In this document: positions 15,301 through 25,629 of the stretch, piece after piece | How the letters are laid out: every line of letters begins with the position of its first letter | How positions within the stretch are numbered: position 1 is the stretch's first letter | Assembly: GCA_014706295.1 (NCBI GenBank) | Contig: JACSVZ010000001.1 | Location: 2,045,740 to 2,109,739 of the forward strand | Origin: Lycocorax pyrrhopterus obiensis | Taxonomy: Eukaryota; Chordata; Aves; Passeriformes; Paradisaeidae | Length of the DNA stretch: 64,000 nt | Direction: 5' to 3' | Notes under the pieces: model-generated | The model's database searches: none | Seen by the model: the letters and a program-made list of their open reading frames with translations, nothing else | What the model was told of the DNA's origin: nothing | Translations under genes and position numbers: made by a program

Positions 15301-18300
15301 GGAGCTGTTGTGGTCACAGGACTTTAATGTGCCAGCAGAAAAATTCCATCTCCCCTTCTGCTTCAGAGTCCTGCCAGCAAAATGGCAGCAATGACAGAAA
15401 ATGTTGGAATTTTACAGCCTCTGCTTTGCTGTTGCTGGATGGGATTTGGTTTCATTGCAGCTCCTCACCCTCCTGGGAATTAAATACACCAAGTGTCCTT
15501 GATGCCACTTTGGTTATGTTACAGGAGGTGACCCAAAAGATCCTGGAGGCTGTGGGGACCATTGCTGGTTCTTCCCTGGAACAGACCAGTTGGCTGAGCA
15601 GGAACTTGGAAGTGAAAGCTCAGCCGCAGATTTTACCAGATGAATTCAACGTGGAGGATGTGAATGGTAACGTGGCTTTCCCTGACTCCTGCTGCTCCCC
15701 CTCCTCTGCTGGAGGCACTGAAGAGCAAGAGGGGTTTGATGATGTGGGGTTTGCATCAGTTTACATTTCAGTGTAACACCAATGTGCAAATAAATGTTCT
15801 GTTTGGGCAGCAAATTAGGAGACAGCAACATTTAGACGTGTCTGAGGAGAAAACTCTTATTATTTTGCCTCTTTCAGATACAACAGTGGCACCATCTTCC
15901 ATGGTTTCTGCCTCTGCTCCTTCAATCTACAGTGTCCAAGCCCTTTCTCTCCTTGCAGAGGTGAGTGAGACCCTCTCATCTCGGGGGTTATTGGGGTTAT
16001 TAAGGCGAGGAAGATTTTCCTGGTAGATAAAATGGGAGTGTAAATCTTTTGGGGCCCATTCCATTGCACAAAACTTCCAGCCTGAAACATGGCAGGCTTT
16101 CTCCTTTGGCCAGAAGTGGCAGCTGTGGGTTTGAAGAGTTTTCCTTTGCCTTGTGCAGGTCCTGGCCTCTCTGCTGGACATGGTTTACCGCAGTGATGAG
16201 AAGGAGAAGGCCGTGCCGCTCATCTCCCGCCTGCTCTATTACGTGTTCCCGTACCTGCGGAACCACAGGTGAGCCTCTCTCTGCTCCTGGGGTTCTCCCT
16301 GTCTGATCTTTTGACTTTTGTTTTTCCTTGTTTCTCCATTCCCTGTTTCCATTCTAACAAGGTCTGAGCTGTGTTTGAGCTGTGTTTCCCCAGGAGCTGA
16401 ACCTGTTGCTGTTGGAGCTCTGTGCCAGCAGTCTCTGCTCAGCTCTGGGGATTCCCCCACCTGGGATTCTGGACTTTCCTCAAAGTTCCCTTTCTGTGCC
16501 TGTCAGGGAATGGGGATGGGGCAGCAGAGCATGGGCAGATCCCAGCACCCACCAGGAAGCAGGAAAAGAATCATCTCTCCCTATCTCCTTCCTAGTTTTT
16601 CACCAAAAGCACAGGTGTGGGAGAGATGGATGATATCCAGTGGAGACACAGGGCATGGAATCCAGACTGGTTTGGGTTGGAAAGGACCTTAAATCCCATC
16701 CAGTGCCACCCCTGCCATGGGCAGGGACACCTTCCCACTGTCCCAGGCTGCTCCAAGCCCCAATGTCCAACCTGGCCTTGGGCACTGCCAGGGATCCAGG
16801 GGCAGCCACAGCTGCTCTGGGAATTCCATCCCAGCCCCTTCCCACCCTCACAGGGAAGGATTCCTTCTTAAAAATCTCACTCAAACCAACCCTTTTGTCA
16901 GTTGGAATCTATTCTTGAAATTTTAAAAAGCCCATATTGATCATTTTTGTTCTCTTCCGCAGTGCCTACAACATTCCCAGTTTCCGTGCTGGTGCTCAGC
17001 TGCTCAGCTCCCTGAGTGGATACGCCTACACCAAGAGAGCCTGGAAAAAAGAAGTGCTGGAATTGTACATGGATCCATCTTTTTTCCAGATGGACACTTC
17101 ATGCACTCAGTAAGACGTGGGGTTGTACCACTCCAAGCTTGGATTCTGAATTTGCAAGGAAAGGATTTAAAGGAGAAGACTAAAACTGGGAAGAAAATTC
17201 CATCTAATGCTTTCTTATGGAATAGGATAATGTTAAAAATGGGTCTTGCCACTAATTCTGCTCCATTCATTATTTGTTAACCCAGATAAGAGTCTGCACA
17301 TGAATCTTGTTTGGAAACTGCTTCCTTGTATGAGAAGCTTGACCCAAATAATTTCTGAGATGAACCCACACCACGGCTTTCCCTGGATATCTAATCCCTT
17401 CTTTCTCTCCTGCAGCTGGAGATCCATCATTGATCATCTCCTCACACACGAGAAAACGATGTTCAAGGATTTGATGAGTAAGTACCAGCTGCTGCTGATT
17501 TATTTCTACCTCAGTTTGGAATCTCTTTGCATTTGAGCCACTTGGGTGCATTTTTAACACCCTGCTGTATCCATAAAGTGCTGACTGGGCATAATTGACC
17601 ATTTTGTTAACTTCATTCCCAGCTAAAGCTGAGTTCAGTCTGGATTTTGGTCATGTCTAAAACACACCAGAGGAGGCTTTGCTGTAGACGTGCTTCTGTT
17701 GGGCTCCCACATTCACATTTTGCCCTAATTTTGAGTTGTCCGAGTGTGACCTTTCCCAGAAGGAGACTTTGGCAAACTCAGCACAAACTCTGCAGGTGTC
17801 TGCCGTGAGCTGCAGGAAGGTGGAGCAGCCGTGCAGCAAACTCTGAATTGATGTGCTTTGACCTCTAATTCAGGCTTGAGGAGAGTATGGAAGAACAAAT
17901 CCTGAGGGAAAGGGTGGGATAGGACCCCTTAAATTGGCCTCAAGCAGCTTCAGTCTCCTTTTAAGCCTTTCTAAAAGAACAATTGAAAGGTTACAACACA
18001 AATTCACGGTCAGTGACCCCGAGAGAGTTTTCCTCTGTAGAAGATTTCAGGACACAGGGATTGCTTTGAGCCCCAAACCCGAGCAGTGTTTCTGGGGTAG
18101 CTGACTGTGCTCTGTGTTGCAGACATGCAGAGCAGTGCCCTGAAGCTGTACCCCAGCTTTGAGCAGAAGGCAATGCTGCTGAAGAGACAGGCGTTCGCTG
18201 TCTTCAGCGGGGAGATCGACCAGTACCACCTGTACCTGCCCCTAATCCAAGGTGAGGCTTCATCCCTGCCTTTCCCTGCCAGCTGCAACACACATCCCTT

Positions 18301-21300
18301 TGTCCAGAGAAACTGTGGCTGCCCCTGGATCCCTGGCAGTGTCCAAGGTCAGGTTGGACATTGGGGCTTGGAGCAGCCTGGGACAGTGGAAGGTGTCCCT
18401 GCCCATGGACCTGGCTGATTCTTGGAGTCCAAAGTGCAGGGAATATTTCTCTGCCTGTTTTGAAGAGTTCTACCCCCCTGGACAACCCTGTCTTTGACCT
18501 TCGTCCATGGAGAAAATTACCTTCCCTCTGGGAAGAAGCAGAATCTACACTGGTGTGAATCAGGTGATAGAACATTATGTAAGATTGTTACAGGGTGAAA
18601 ATTTAGAGGTGTTGGGTTTGTTAATATAGCAAATAGATAAGAAACAAAACATTCAAAATGGAGGACTGTTGTTGTTTTAGGCCTTCTTCTTCCTTCCTTC
18701 TTTACTCCATGTTTGTGGCAAAAGTGGATTGAGAGGATTGGGTGAAAAATGCCACAGTTCCTTTCATGTGACAGAAGGATTTATTGAACATTGGTAGAAA
18801 AGTAAAAATATCTTTCGTTTTGGGTTTTCATTGGGTAATTTACCTTTAAAAGAACGGTGTTATCTTGATAACTCGGCTTCTCCTTCACATGCTCTAAGGG
18901 GAGTCATCTTGTGCCTTGGCTCCTTTTTTGATAAGACTTAATAAACAACGATCTGAGAGCAAAAGCGTGGAAAAGTCCCGTTGGTCTGCAGAGCCCAGGC
19001 AAGGGCTCGGGGAATTCTCCCCTATCAGGGGAGGCTCAATTAAGCCACGGTAAAGTGTCAGCTGATCTTTAATGTCCCTCCCAACCCAAACCATTCCATG
19101 GTATAAATTCTGTAAGAAAGCAAAGTCACCTCTTTTCCAACACATGCTTCCATTTTTTTTAACTTTGAACAAAATATATGAATCTCCGAATTCCAACAGA
19201 TAAATCATCTCAGCAAGGACAGACAGCAGTCTTGGTTTCAAGGCCTTTGGTTTGGAAATATAACTGGGAACGTGATTCTTTCATGGCAATCTTCCAGCTA
19301 CTCTTGAGCCGTTGTTCTCCTTAAATGTCACTTTGATCAAGTTTTGTGCATTATAAAACCATTCAGGCTGTGTCTGAATTTCAGTTTAGTTGATACAACG
19401 CAAGGAACTCAGCCCAAAACTATGATAAAGTAAAGAATTTTATTTTGCCACCTTCTATAAAGTGGAGAGGGACCTTTCACAAGGGATGGAGGGACAGGAC
19501 AAGGGGAATGGCCTTAAGCTGAAAGAGGCAGGGATGGATGGGACACTGGGAAGGAATTCCTGGCTGGGAGGGTGGGGAGGGGCTGGGATGGAATTCCCAG
19601 AGCAGCTGTGGCTGCCCCTGGATCCCTGGCAGTGCCCAAGGCCAGGTTGGACATTGGGGCTTAGAGCAGCCTGGGACAGTGGAAGGTGTCCCTGCCCATG
19701 GCAGGGGTGGCTCTGGATGATCCTTAATTCCCCTTCCAACCCAAACCATTCCATGATTCTACACGGCAATTCCCAAAACACCACAAATTCAGGAAAATGC
19801 TACTTTTATTTCCTTTTTTCCCTTTTTTTATGCTTCCTCCAGAGCGCCTGACTGAGAACCTCCGTGGGGGCCAGACTTCTCTGGTGGCTGCCCAGATGTT
19901 TCTGTTCTTCAGAGTTCTTTTGTTGAGGATTTCCCCTCAGCATCTCACCTCGTTGTGGCCAATCATGGTAACAGAATTGGTAAGGAAGAAGTTTTGAAAA
20001 AATATATGAAATATTTTAAATATAAAAATATTTTAATATATATTTTATTTTAATATAAAATATTTTAAATATATAAATAGATTTAATATTTATATTAAAT
20101 AGAAAAATATATTGGAAAAAATCAGCCTGTGGGTTTTCCCAGTTTACCTTTTCCCTCTTCCCTGTTTGGAAACGTTTTCATGGTTTTACATTCGTCTGAT
20201 AATTTGGGGGATAAAGTTAAATTGTCATTAGGAGATTCCTTTTGGATCAAATTCATTGCTGTTAATGGAATCTCTTGCCTGATTCATGAGTTTGTTACAA
20301 GTCATAAAGGTTCCTTTTCAATGTAAAACATCACTTTTAGTTGGGATTGAGTGGTGTGAATATTTCAGCATCTCCAAAATTGCTTCTTTAAAGATCCAGA
20401 CATTTCTACAGCTGGAAGAAGATTTGACTGAGGAAGAGGAACCATCAAAGTAAGAGTTGCCATTTGACAGATTTCTTTAAAATTAATTCATTTAATTAAT
20501 GCTCTGGGACAGGGAGGAGCCAACAGGATATTTTGCTATTGCACTTTTATATTTCTGCTACTGATAAATCAGAATTTAGGGATTTTTTTAGCAGCTAAAA
20601 TAGTGATATGCTTAAAAATATAGGTATTAATTACTGGTTGTGCATAAAAATAAAGTTAATTGCTAAGTCAGCAGTTGGATATTTTAACATGCTGCCATTT
20701 TTTGGTATATTTTAGATTATTTTGCTCCTACAGAATAAAAATAATTGAACAAGAGCTCCTTTGTGTAAATGTGGGCATTTCTCTTGTGCTGACTGAAAAA
20801 CCTTGGGTGGATTTGTGTTTTAATGGGGCATTTTTAAACTTGAACACAGGAGCAACAGCAAAATGAGCAAAGCCAAAGGCTCTGGGGACAGCAGTGGGGC
20901 TGAGATCCAGCCCAACGAGCTGTGCCTGTACCTGGCAGCCTGCAAATTCCTGGACACAGCACTTTCCTTCCCCTCTGACAGGATGCAGCTCTTCCAAATG
21001 TAAGTCCCTCTTCTCCTCTTGTTCCCTTAGCCTTTAAAGGAATTCTGTTTTCCTCAAGATTGCATTTTGCCTTTCGTCAGTTCCTTTTACGAGGGGCGAT
21101 ATTGAGATAAATGGAATTTAGGGGGTTTGGGAGAATAATTTGGTCTTGGTATAGGAGGATTTCACCATCCTCATTAGGGCATTCCTTAACTTGGAAAATT
21201 GGGAGAGGGGAAAGGTGGAGATTGTTTTACACCTGCACACACCTGGGAATGTTTTGGAGCTGGTTGTATTTAAATATTGACAAATTAGGAATGCAATAGT

Positions 21301-22105
21301 TCATTAATAGCAAAAGAGAACATTTCTGACAGATTTTTCTAGAAACAATCAGTGCTGCACTACACCAGATGTGATCCAAACGAGGATTTTCATCTTCTCA
21401 AGGAATCAATCCATTTGTTCCAGGTACAAATGGGCCTTTGTGCCAGAGGTGGACACAGAATCATCTCCTGTGACCTCTCACCTGGTGGAAAACCACCAGG
21501 AATGCCGACCCCACATCGTGAGGATCATGGATCTGCTCAAGATGAAATATGGGGTAAAGAAACTTCTCCTTTTTTGTTCTTTAATCCATTAATTTACTTT
21601 TCCAAACACAAGATTTAAAGTCATTCAAGAGATTTTTAGATATTCCCTGTGAGGAAGGGGAAAAGGCTGCCCAGAGCAGCTGTGGCTGCCCCTGGATCCC
21701 TGGAATGTCCAAGGCCAGGTTGGATGGGGCTTGGAGCAGCCTGGGATAATGAAGAGCTCATGGATGATCTTTCAGGTCCTTTCCAACCCAAACCATTCTT
21801 TTTTCATTTACTTTTAGTAAATCTCAGATTTTTTTTTCCCCTTGTAGGACCCAAACCACCCAGAGGGAATTCCCAGGAATCCCAGATTCCCCCTGCTGAC
21901 CCTGCGCTCCGTATCCAGCATCACCCAGCTGCTGCCTTTCTTCCAGACTCTGTGCTGGGCATTCACAGCACGTGGCAGTGACTCCCAAAATTCCCAGCCC
22001 TCCACAGCTGTCTCCATGGATTCTGTTGGCAGCAATGGCATCAGGATCCTGCAGCAGCTGGAAGACAGTGTGGAATGTGACTTCCTGGAAAACATGGAAA
22101 GTTGA
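377..22105 (+). CDS. DOP1B: DOP1B (DOPEY2), Golgi/endosome trafficking protein, 5'-truncated by the window edge
   Basis: Dopey-family protein; family members act with MON2 in Golgi-endosome membrane traffic. Coding exons read from splice sites: 377-497, 944-1063, 1928-2033, 2116-2307, 4086-4770, 5994-6262, 6444-6596, 7229-7329, 7928-8118, 10130-11726, 12153-12264, 12615-12803, 12979-13104, 13641-13775, 14180-14235, 14562-14666, 14748-14814, 15525-15666, 15878-15960, 16159-16268, 16963-17109, 17416-17477, 18123-18251, 19843-19979, 20394-20449, 20850-20999, 21424-21553, 21848-22105 (TGA 22103-22105). All 27 joins keep phase and all introns are GT-AG with ordinary U2-type donors. About 1,908 codons are present; vertebrate DOP1 proteins are near 2,300, so roughly the first 380 residues lie upstream. 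Recognisable conserved blocks include [18 protein letters not shown] and [14 protein letters not shown]1B rather than DOP1A is inferred from linkage to MORC3 and CHAF1B. The least certain boundary is the 4086 acceptor, chosen because the alternative at 4033 runs into an in-frame stop and 4086 keeps phase 0. Confidence 0.95.
1337..1375 (+). repeat. CR1 LINE 3' tip
   Basis: Short remnant with the CR1 terminal words GTCTTTAAGG, CCTTCCAACC and GATTCTATGAT, in a DOP1B intron. Confidence 0.7.
1396..1527 (+). repeat. 132-bp direct repeat, copy 1
   Basis: Nearly identical to 1678-1809, with no gaps and about six substitutions by eye. Both copies start CTAACTCTAAGAAAGAAG and end TTAGAAGCCCTTTG. It lies in the intron before the DOP1B exon at 1928. 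Confidence 0.9.
1678..1809 (+). repeat. 132-bp direct repeat, copy 2
   Basis: Second copy of the 1396-1527 unit, offset by 282 bp. It ends 118 bp before the next DOP1B exon. The 150-bp spacer between copies does not resemble the unit. Confidence 0.9.
2412..2722 (+). repeat. CR1 LINE 3' end, left part (split by an LTR)
   Basis: Typical CR1 3' sequence with GGATGGAGTGACAGGACAAG, GGAATTCCCAGAG, TTGGAGCAGCCTGGGACAGT and CCCTTCCAACCC. It is cut at CCAACCC by the solo LTR at 2723-3363 and resumes at 3364. Confidence 0.93.
2723..3363 (+). mobile_element. Solo LTR, family A copy 1 (ERV, class II-like)
   Basis: A 641-bp element that starts TGTGGGAGTCC and ends AAAGTGTCA, so it has TG...CA termini. 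It shares its whole length with 18420-19060 and, inverted, with 62750-63391. A polyadenylation-like TTAATAAAG lies near 3240. The flanks read CAACCC on the left and CACCC on the right, a 6-bp target duplication with one base lost. It interrupts a CR1 tail. It is in sense orientation inside a DOP1B intron. No gag/pol/env sequence accompanies it. Class is inferred only from the 6-bp duplication. Confidence 0.88.
3364..3390 (+). repeat. CR1 3' tip, right part of the split copy
   Basis: CACCCAAACC followed by ATTCTATGA continues the CR1 tail interrupted at 2722. Confidence 0.85.
3391..4085 (+). other. DOP1B intron, no further feature
   Basis: Remainder of the intron up to the acceptor TTCCAG at 4080-4085. 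Short open frames occur but none joins in phase or resembles a known protein. Confidence 0.6.
5690..5862 (+). repeat. CR1 LINE 3' end
   Basis: A diverged copy with GTGGCTGTCTCATCCCTGG, GGGCTTGGAGCAATCTGGGA and CTTTAAGGTCCTTTCC. It is missing the usual CCCATGGCAGGGG segment. Confidence 0.88.
8710..9453 (+). repeat. CR1 LINE 3' end, longer copy
   Basis: About 740 bp that extends further 5' than most copies here. It includes GGGCACGGAGAGGCCCC, CTGAGGGAGCTGGGAAAGG and a 3' part with TTCTTCCTGGAAAGGGTTG and GGTCTTTTCCAACTTCAA. Positions 8892-9208 are nearly identical to 27786-28120. Confidence 0.9.
10029..10085 (+). repeat. CR1 LINE 3' tip
   Basis: Short terminal fragment with CCTTAAAGGTCCCTTCCAAG and CTATGATATGATTTTATG, 45 bp upstream of the large DOP1B exon. 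Confidence 0.7.
10130..11726 (+). CDS. DOP1B: DOP1B large central exon
   Basis: This single 1,597-bp exon encodes about 532 residues. Its first ~170 codons are low-complexity, rich in Ser, Glu and Asp (for example [14 protein letters not shown]), and look disordered. A Gln/Lys/Glu-rich helix ([20 protein letters not shown]) follows, then a hydrophobic, helical, repeat-like region running to the end of the exon. The codons are GC-rich at the third position, which produces long antisense and out-of-frame open frames here that are not genes. It starts in phase 1 (completing the Gly/Asp codon after 8118) and ends in phase 2. Confidence 0.95.
13960..14130 (+). repeat. CR1 LINE fragment lacking its 3' tail
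   Basis: Begins GGTGATGGGACAGGGGGAAT, contains GGGAGGGTGGGCAGGCCCTGG and CTGCCCCTGGATCCCTGGCAG, and stops after CCAAGGCCAGGTTGGA. The usual end of CR1 is absent. Confidence 0.88.
16655..16885 (-). repeat. CR1 LINE 3' end, antisense to DOP1B
   Basis: Reads on the minus strand: GGTTTGGGTTGGAAAGGACC marks its 3' tail and CAGCCACAGCTGCTCTGGG the inner part. Confidence 0.9.
18310..18419 (+). repeat. CR1 LINE 3' end, left part (split by an LTR)
   Basis: Contains CTGCCCCTGGATCCCTGGC and GGAGCAGCCTGGGACAGTGG. It is interrupted after GCTGAT (18414-18419) and resumes at 19061. Confidence 0.9.
18420..19060 (+). mobile_element. Solo LTR, family A copy 2
   Basis: A 641-bp element, the same family and length as 2723-3363. 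The first dinucleotide has decayed to TC (TCTTGGAGTCC); it ends AAAGTGTCA. It is flanked by an exact 6-bp target duplication GCTGAT (18414-18419 and 19061-19066). It is in sense orientation in a DOP1B intron and nested in a CR1 tail. It has no internal retroviral sequence. Confidence 0.93.
19061..19110 (+). repeat. CR1 3' tip, right part of the split copy
   Basis: GCTGATCTTTAATGTCCCTC followed by CCAACCCAAACCATTCCATG completes the CR1 interrupted at 18419. Confidence 0.88.
19462..19768 (+). repeat. CR1 LINE 3' end
   Basis: Well preserved copy from GGAGAGGGACC through GGAATTCCCAGAGCAGCTG to CCAACCCAAACCATTCCATG. It ends 75 bp before the DOP1B exon at 19843. Confidence 0.92.
19996..20112. repeat. 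AT-rich low-complexity tract
   Basis: Imperfect alternation of TATATTTTAA-type words over about 115 bp, directly downstream of the DOP1B exon ending at 19979. Confidence 0.85.
21645..21803 (+). repeat. CR1 LINE 3' end
   Basis: Contains GCCCAGAGCAGCTGTGGCTG and GATGGGGCTTGGAGCAGCCT and ends CCAACCCAAACCATTCTTT. It lies 45 bp before the last DOP1B exon. Confidence 0.9.
21848..22105 (+). CDS. DOP1B: DOP1B terminal coding exon
   Basis: The exon starts after a long pyrimidine tract and TAG acceptor and ends at TGA 22103-22105. It encodes the conserved C-terminal block with [17 protein letters not shown] and ends in a short acidic tail ([10 protein letters not shown]). It fixes the 3' boundary of the gene. 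Confidence 0.93.
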   Translation, partial: DPNHPEGIPRNPRFPLLTLRSVSSITQLLPFFQTLCWAFTARGSDSQNSQPSTAVSMDSVGSNGIRILQQLEDSVECDFLENMES

Positions 22106-22720
22106 GCCTCACGTGGGACACTCGTGGTGGATCAACAGCAAACACAGGGAAAGCTTGGCTGAAATTCCTGGTTTTCCCCAGATTTCCAGCTACATTTTGG
22201 GATTTCTCCCTGCTGTTGCAGAGTGCTCTTCAGTTATCCAGGAGCTGGTGGTAAAAAGCAGGAATCTCCAGTTCCTGTGGTGGGAAAAAAGGGCAGTTTG
22301 GTGGGAATTTCTCCGAGTTACTGTATTTTCCTTGTTTTCCATGGGAAGGATTAAAGACATTTTGTAAATAAGGGAAGAATATTTTTGACTTGGTAGAAGT
22401 AGCAGCTGCCCTGTGGCTTCTCCAGGACTTTGAAGTGCTTTTGGAACTGTGTTCTGAAGGAAAATTGAAGGAAAATCCAATATTGCATGTCAGTGTACAA
22501 TCAGTTTGCAGGTGAGTCATTTCCTGAGGTGAAAGCCCCTTAATTTGGCCTAAATTGAGCAAATCCTAAACAAATCCCCCAAATTCCTCACAGGTGGATT
22601 TTCTAAGTCTCAGCATTGTGCAGAGAACTGCAGCTTTGCCATGTCTGTAATTCCAGCTCTGTGCTAGAACAGCATCTTCAGGCTTAGCAATTCCTAATAA
22701 AACAGAAATGTGCATAAATC
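22106..22720 (+). other. DOP1B: DOP1B 3'UTR (probable extent)
   Basis: Non-coding sequence after the stop. A canonical AATAAA at 22696-22701 is the first polyadenylation hexamer after the stop. ATTAAA variants near 23035-23055 could support a longer transcript. The end point is inferred from the hexamer alone. Confidence 0.55.
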
Positions 22721-23594
22721 ACGAACCTATGCAGGGACACTTTGTGATCTGCACTGCTTGAGGGGATTTTGATTTTAATTAATGGATTAAAATATTAAAA
22801 TTCATCTTTTTTTAATCAAAAACTTTGGTTCTTTCAGTAACTCAGGTCGCTGCAGCTTCTGAAATGCAACTCAATGAAGATAATGCTGTAAAAGCAGAAA
22901 TTGCTGTATTCCAACAGCTTAACTACAATGAAAAGAATATTCTTTTGGTTTTTTCTTTGTAAAAACGCTTTTTGTACGAAAGAATGTATTTGGCTGGTGA
23001 GAGAGGTAGGGGGATCACCCCAGTGCTTTTGCTTCATTAAAAAGCATTAATTAAAAGGGAAATGTGTGGTTTAGTGTCAGCAGGTTGGGAGTCAGCGATT
23101 TATTTTTCCCAAACTCCCAGAACAAACACGGGAGGCTTCTCTGCAGTGGCTTTTAGGTGCAGATGGATGAGGTTTTCATCTTGGGATTATAAACTAAGAT
23201 AATGAAATATCCTTTACTCTGATAATAGTGGAATCCTGCACAAATATAATGCCACAACAGGCTTATGCTAAACTTATTTAAATTCTTTACACTTTTACGG
23301 TGAAGGAAAGTGATGGACTGAGGTGTGGTCATTAAGAATGTGAATTATTTGTATTAATATAATTTATTAATGGTCTCTAATGCTGTTGGAATGAGCACAA
23401 GTGAAAAGTTACCCATCGAAAGCATTACTTGAATATTGGAGCAGGCCACTTTTAAAATGCTGGTGTTTATTTCCAACCTATCTTCAATAATTTTATGGAT
23501 GATACAAACACTCAGGAAGATTTGGTAGTTTCACTTTCAGTTTCCTGCTGGTTGCATTCCATACTTGGATGTTTCCCTTAAAATGTTGATAAAG
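22721..23594. other. DOP1B-MORC3 intergenic, no recognised feature
   Basis: AT-rich sequence without repeats I can name and without credible open frames. A longer DOP1B 3'UTR could extend into its first 350 bp. Confidence 0.55.
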
Positions 23595-23850
23595 GAGGGC
23601 AGGGATGGATGGGATATTGGGAAGGAATCGTTCCCTGGGAGGGTGGGGAGGGGCTGGGATGGAATTCCCAGAGCAGCTGTGGCTGCCCCTGGATCCCTGG
23701 CAGTGGCCAAGGCCAGGCTGGACATTGGGGCTTGGAGCAGCCTGGGACAGTGGGAGGTGTCCCTGCCCATGGCAGGGGTGGCACTGGATGGGCTTTAAAG
23801 GCCTTTCCAACCCAAACCATTCCAGGATTCCATGATTCTATTATTCCATG
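23595..23850 (+). repeat. CR1 LINE 3' end
   Basis: Well preserved copy: GGAGGGTGGGGAGGGGCTGG, CTGCCCCTGGATCCCTGGC, then CTTTCCAACCCAAACCATTC and repeated ATTC-type tail words. Confidence 0.92.
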
Positions 23851-24605
23851 ATTTTATCAAATGGCTATTAGAATCTAAGACAACTTTTTGCATTCAAAGT
23901 TCTTTAAAATTTAGTATCTAAACAGATCTTGTATAATTATCAATAGCCTGGGGGTAAGGAGGAAAGGTCTCGTAACTAAAAAAAGTCCTGCTTGAGTGCT
24001 GGAGGGGCAAAATTCCACAGGCCCAAAGGGGAATATTTTACTCCTTCATTCCATACCTTTATTACTTTTCCATGTGGGACTAACTGTAGCTGTTTTCCCC
24101 TTATGCTCCTACTGATAAATCCACTGAGGAAGGGCTGTCCTGCTCTAAGCTGGTCCTGCCAAAGCAGAACAACTTCACTGTCCAGGAATCTGGAAAGGTT
24201 TTTGCCTGGAACTCCAGCCCAGGAGAGGAAATGCTTTTGCTTTGCTGTGTTTTTGCTTTTCAGTCTAACCAAGCTCAGCTTTATCTTTCGGATACATCAG
24301 CTCCGAGAGAGCAGAGCCACAGTGCACAGAGGGAGACTTTGAAATATTCCAAAGGATTACATTTTCCTGAAACAAAAAATTAGGAGGTGGAAGCAAGGTA
24401 AACTGCTGAAGAGCAGCAGGACTTGAAGTGCAGAGCATTAAGTGATGGTTGTGTATCCCATACCATATATGAATGTAATTCTTCTAATAATATTAAATGT
24501 TATTTTGCAATACCTTTTCAAATGCAGTTCTTATTTTTCAACCTGCCTTCACTGCTCACTCACCGACTTTTAATTTTTATCTGACTCAGGAAAAGCTCCC
24601 AAATT

Positions 24606-24818
24606 CAATCCCAGAATCATTGGAAAAGATCTCCAAGATCATCAGGTCCAAGCTGTGCCCGATGCCCACCTTGTCCCCAGCCCAGAGCACTGAGTGCCAC
24701 GTCCAGGCCTTCCCGGGACACCTCCAGGGATGGGCACTCCAAACCTCCCTGGGCAGCCCCTGCCAAGGCCTGAGCACCCTTTCCAGGAGGAAATTCCTCC
24801 TGAAAATCCCATTTTAGG
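24606..24818 (-). repeat. CR1 LINE 3' end (second 3' subtype)
   Basis: On the minus strand: CAGGAGGAATTTCCTCC-type inner part and GATCTTGGAGATCTTTTCC tail. It matches the subtype also seen at 30238 and 31738. Confidence 0.88.
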
Positions 24819-25587
24819 GGATGAGGGCTCTGGATCCCAGCAGCAGGACTCACTGCTGGCCCCCGCCTTGGGGGAGGCTGTGCTGCTGCCTCCCTTCCCC
24901 TCTCATCACACGGCCCTGCTGCTCCACCTCCTGCATCCCTGCTTTTACGTCCCTGGAATTCCCACACTGAGATCCCTGTCCCTGCTTGGGACAAGCTTTG
25001 TGTTGTGTCTGGAACATGGAGCACGTGGAGGCCGCTGCTGCTGCACGGATCATGGATCCTGCGTGGAGGGAGAGCCTCTTCCCAGGAAATCGGGGGCTGC
25101 TGCTGCACAACTCCAGCCTGAACATTTTCACATATCCAGCCCTGGAAGTTCTGCCTTTCAGCCAGAGGGAGGAAAACTCTTCTGTACCATGAGCTTTAAC
25201 ACCTCAGGCTGGAGCAGCGTGGTTTAAATGACTCTGGGAAAGCTGCTTTTCAGATTTCACCCGTGCCCTGTACCCAGGGCCTCCCTTGGAACATCGTGTG
25301 AGGGATTGATGTGGATGTGCCAAACACCGAGAGCTGTGGAGCCATCCAAGGGTGGTTGGTGAGGACACACTGTGAGAAAGAACAGGATGTGGCTGGGGAA
25401 GGGGCCGTGAGGAGGTGGGGCAGCAATTTCTGGGACAAACATCCTTGTCTGGCTCCTGGAGATCAGCACGGGCACAGGGATGAGGTCAGGGAGCAGGTAA
25501 GGACTGTCAGACAAAATTCCCAGACGCTCCTCCAAGGTCACCCTGCTCTTCCCCAGGAGACAACCTTGGCTGCTGGGGTCAAAGAAG
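24819..25587. other. Intergenic stretch, nothing identified
   Basis: Moderately GC-rich unique-looking sequence with several short overlapping open frames on both strands. None has splice context or a recognisable motif. Confidence 0.5.
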
Positions 25588-25629
25588 AGAATCACAGAAT
25601 CATCAAGGCTGGAAAAGACCTTTAGGCTC
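25588..25629 (-). repeat. CR1 3' tip, left part (split by a long LTR)
   Basis: AGAATCACAGAATCATCAAG and GGAAAAGACC are the reverse complement of a CR1 tail. The copy continues at 27183 after an insertion. Confidence 0.88.

Noticed and set aside
3364..18419. A provirus bounded by the two plus-strand family A LTRs
   Set aside because: The interval holds DOP1B exons, and each LTR has its own target duplication, so they are independent solo insertions.
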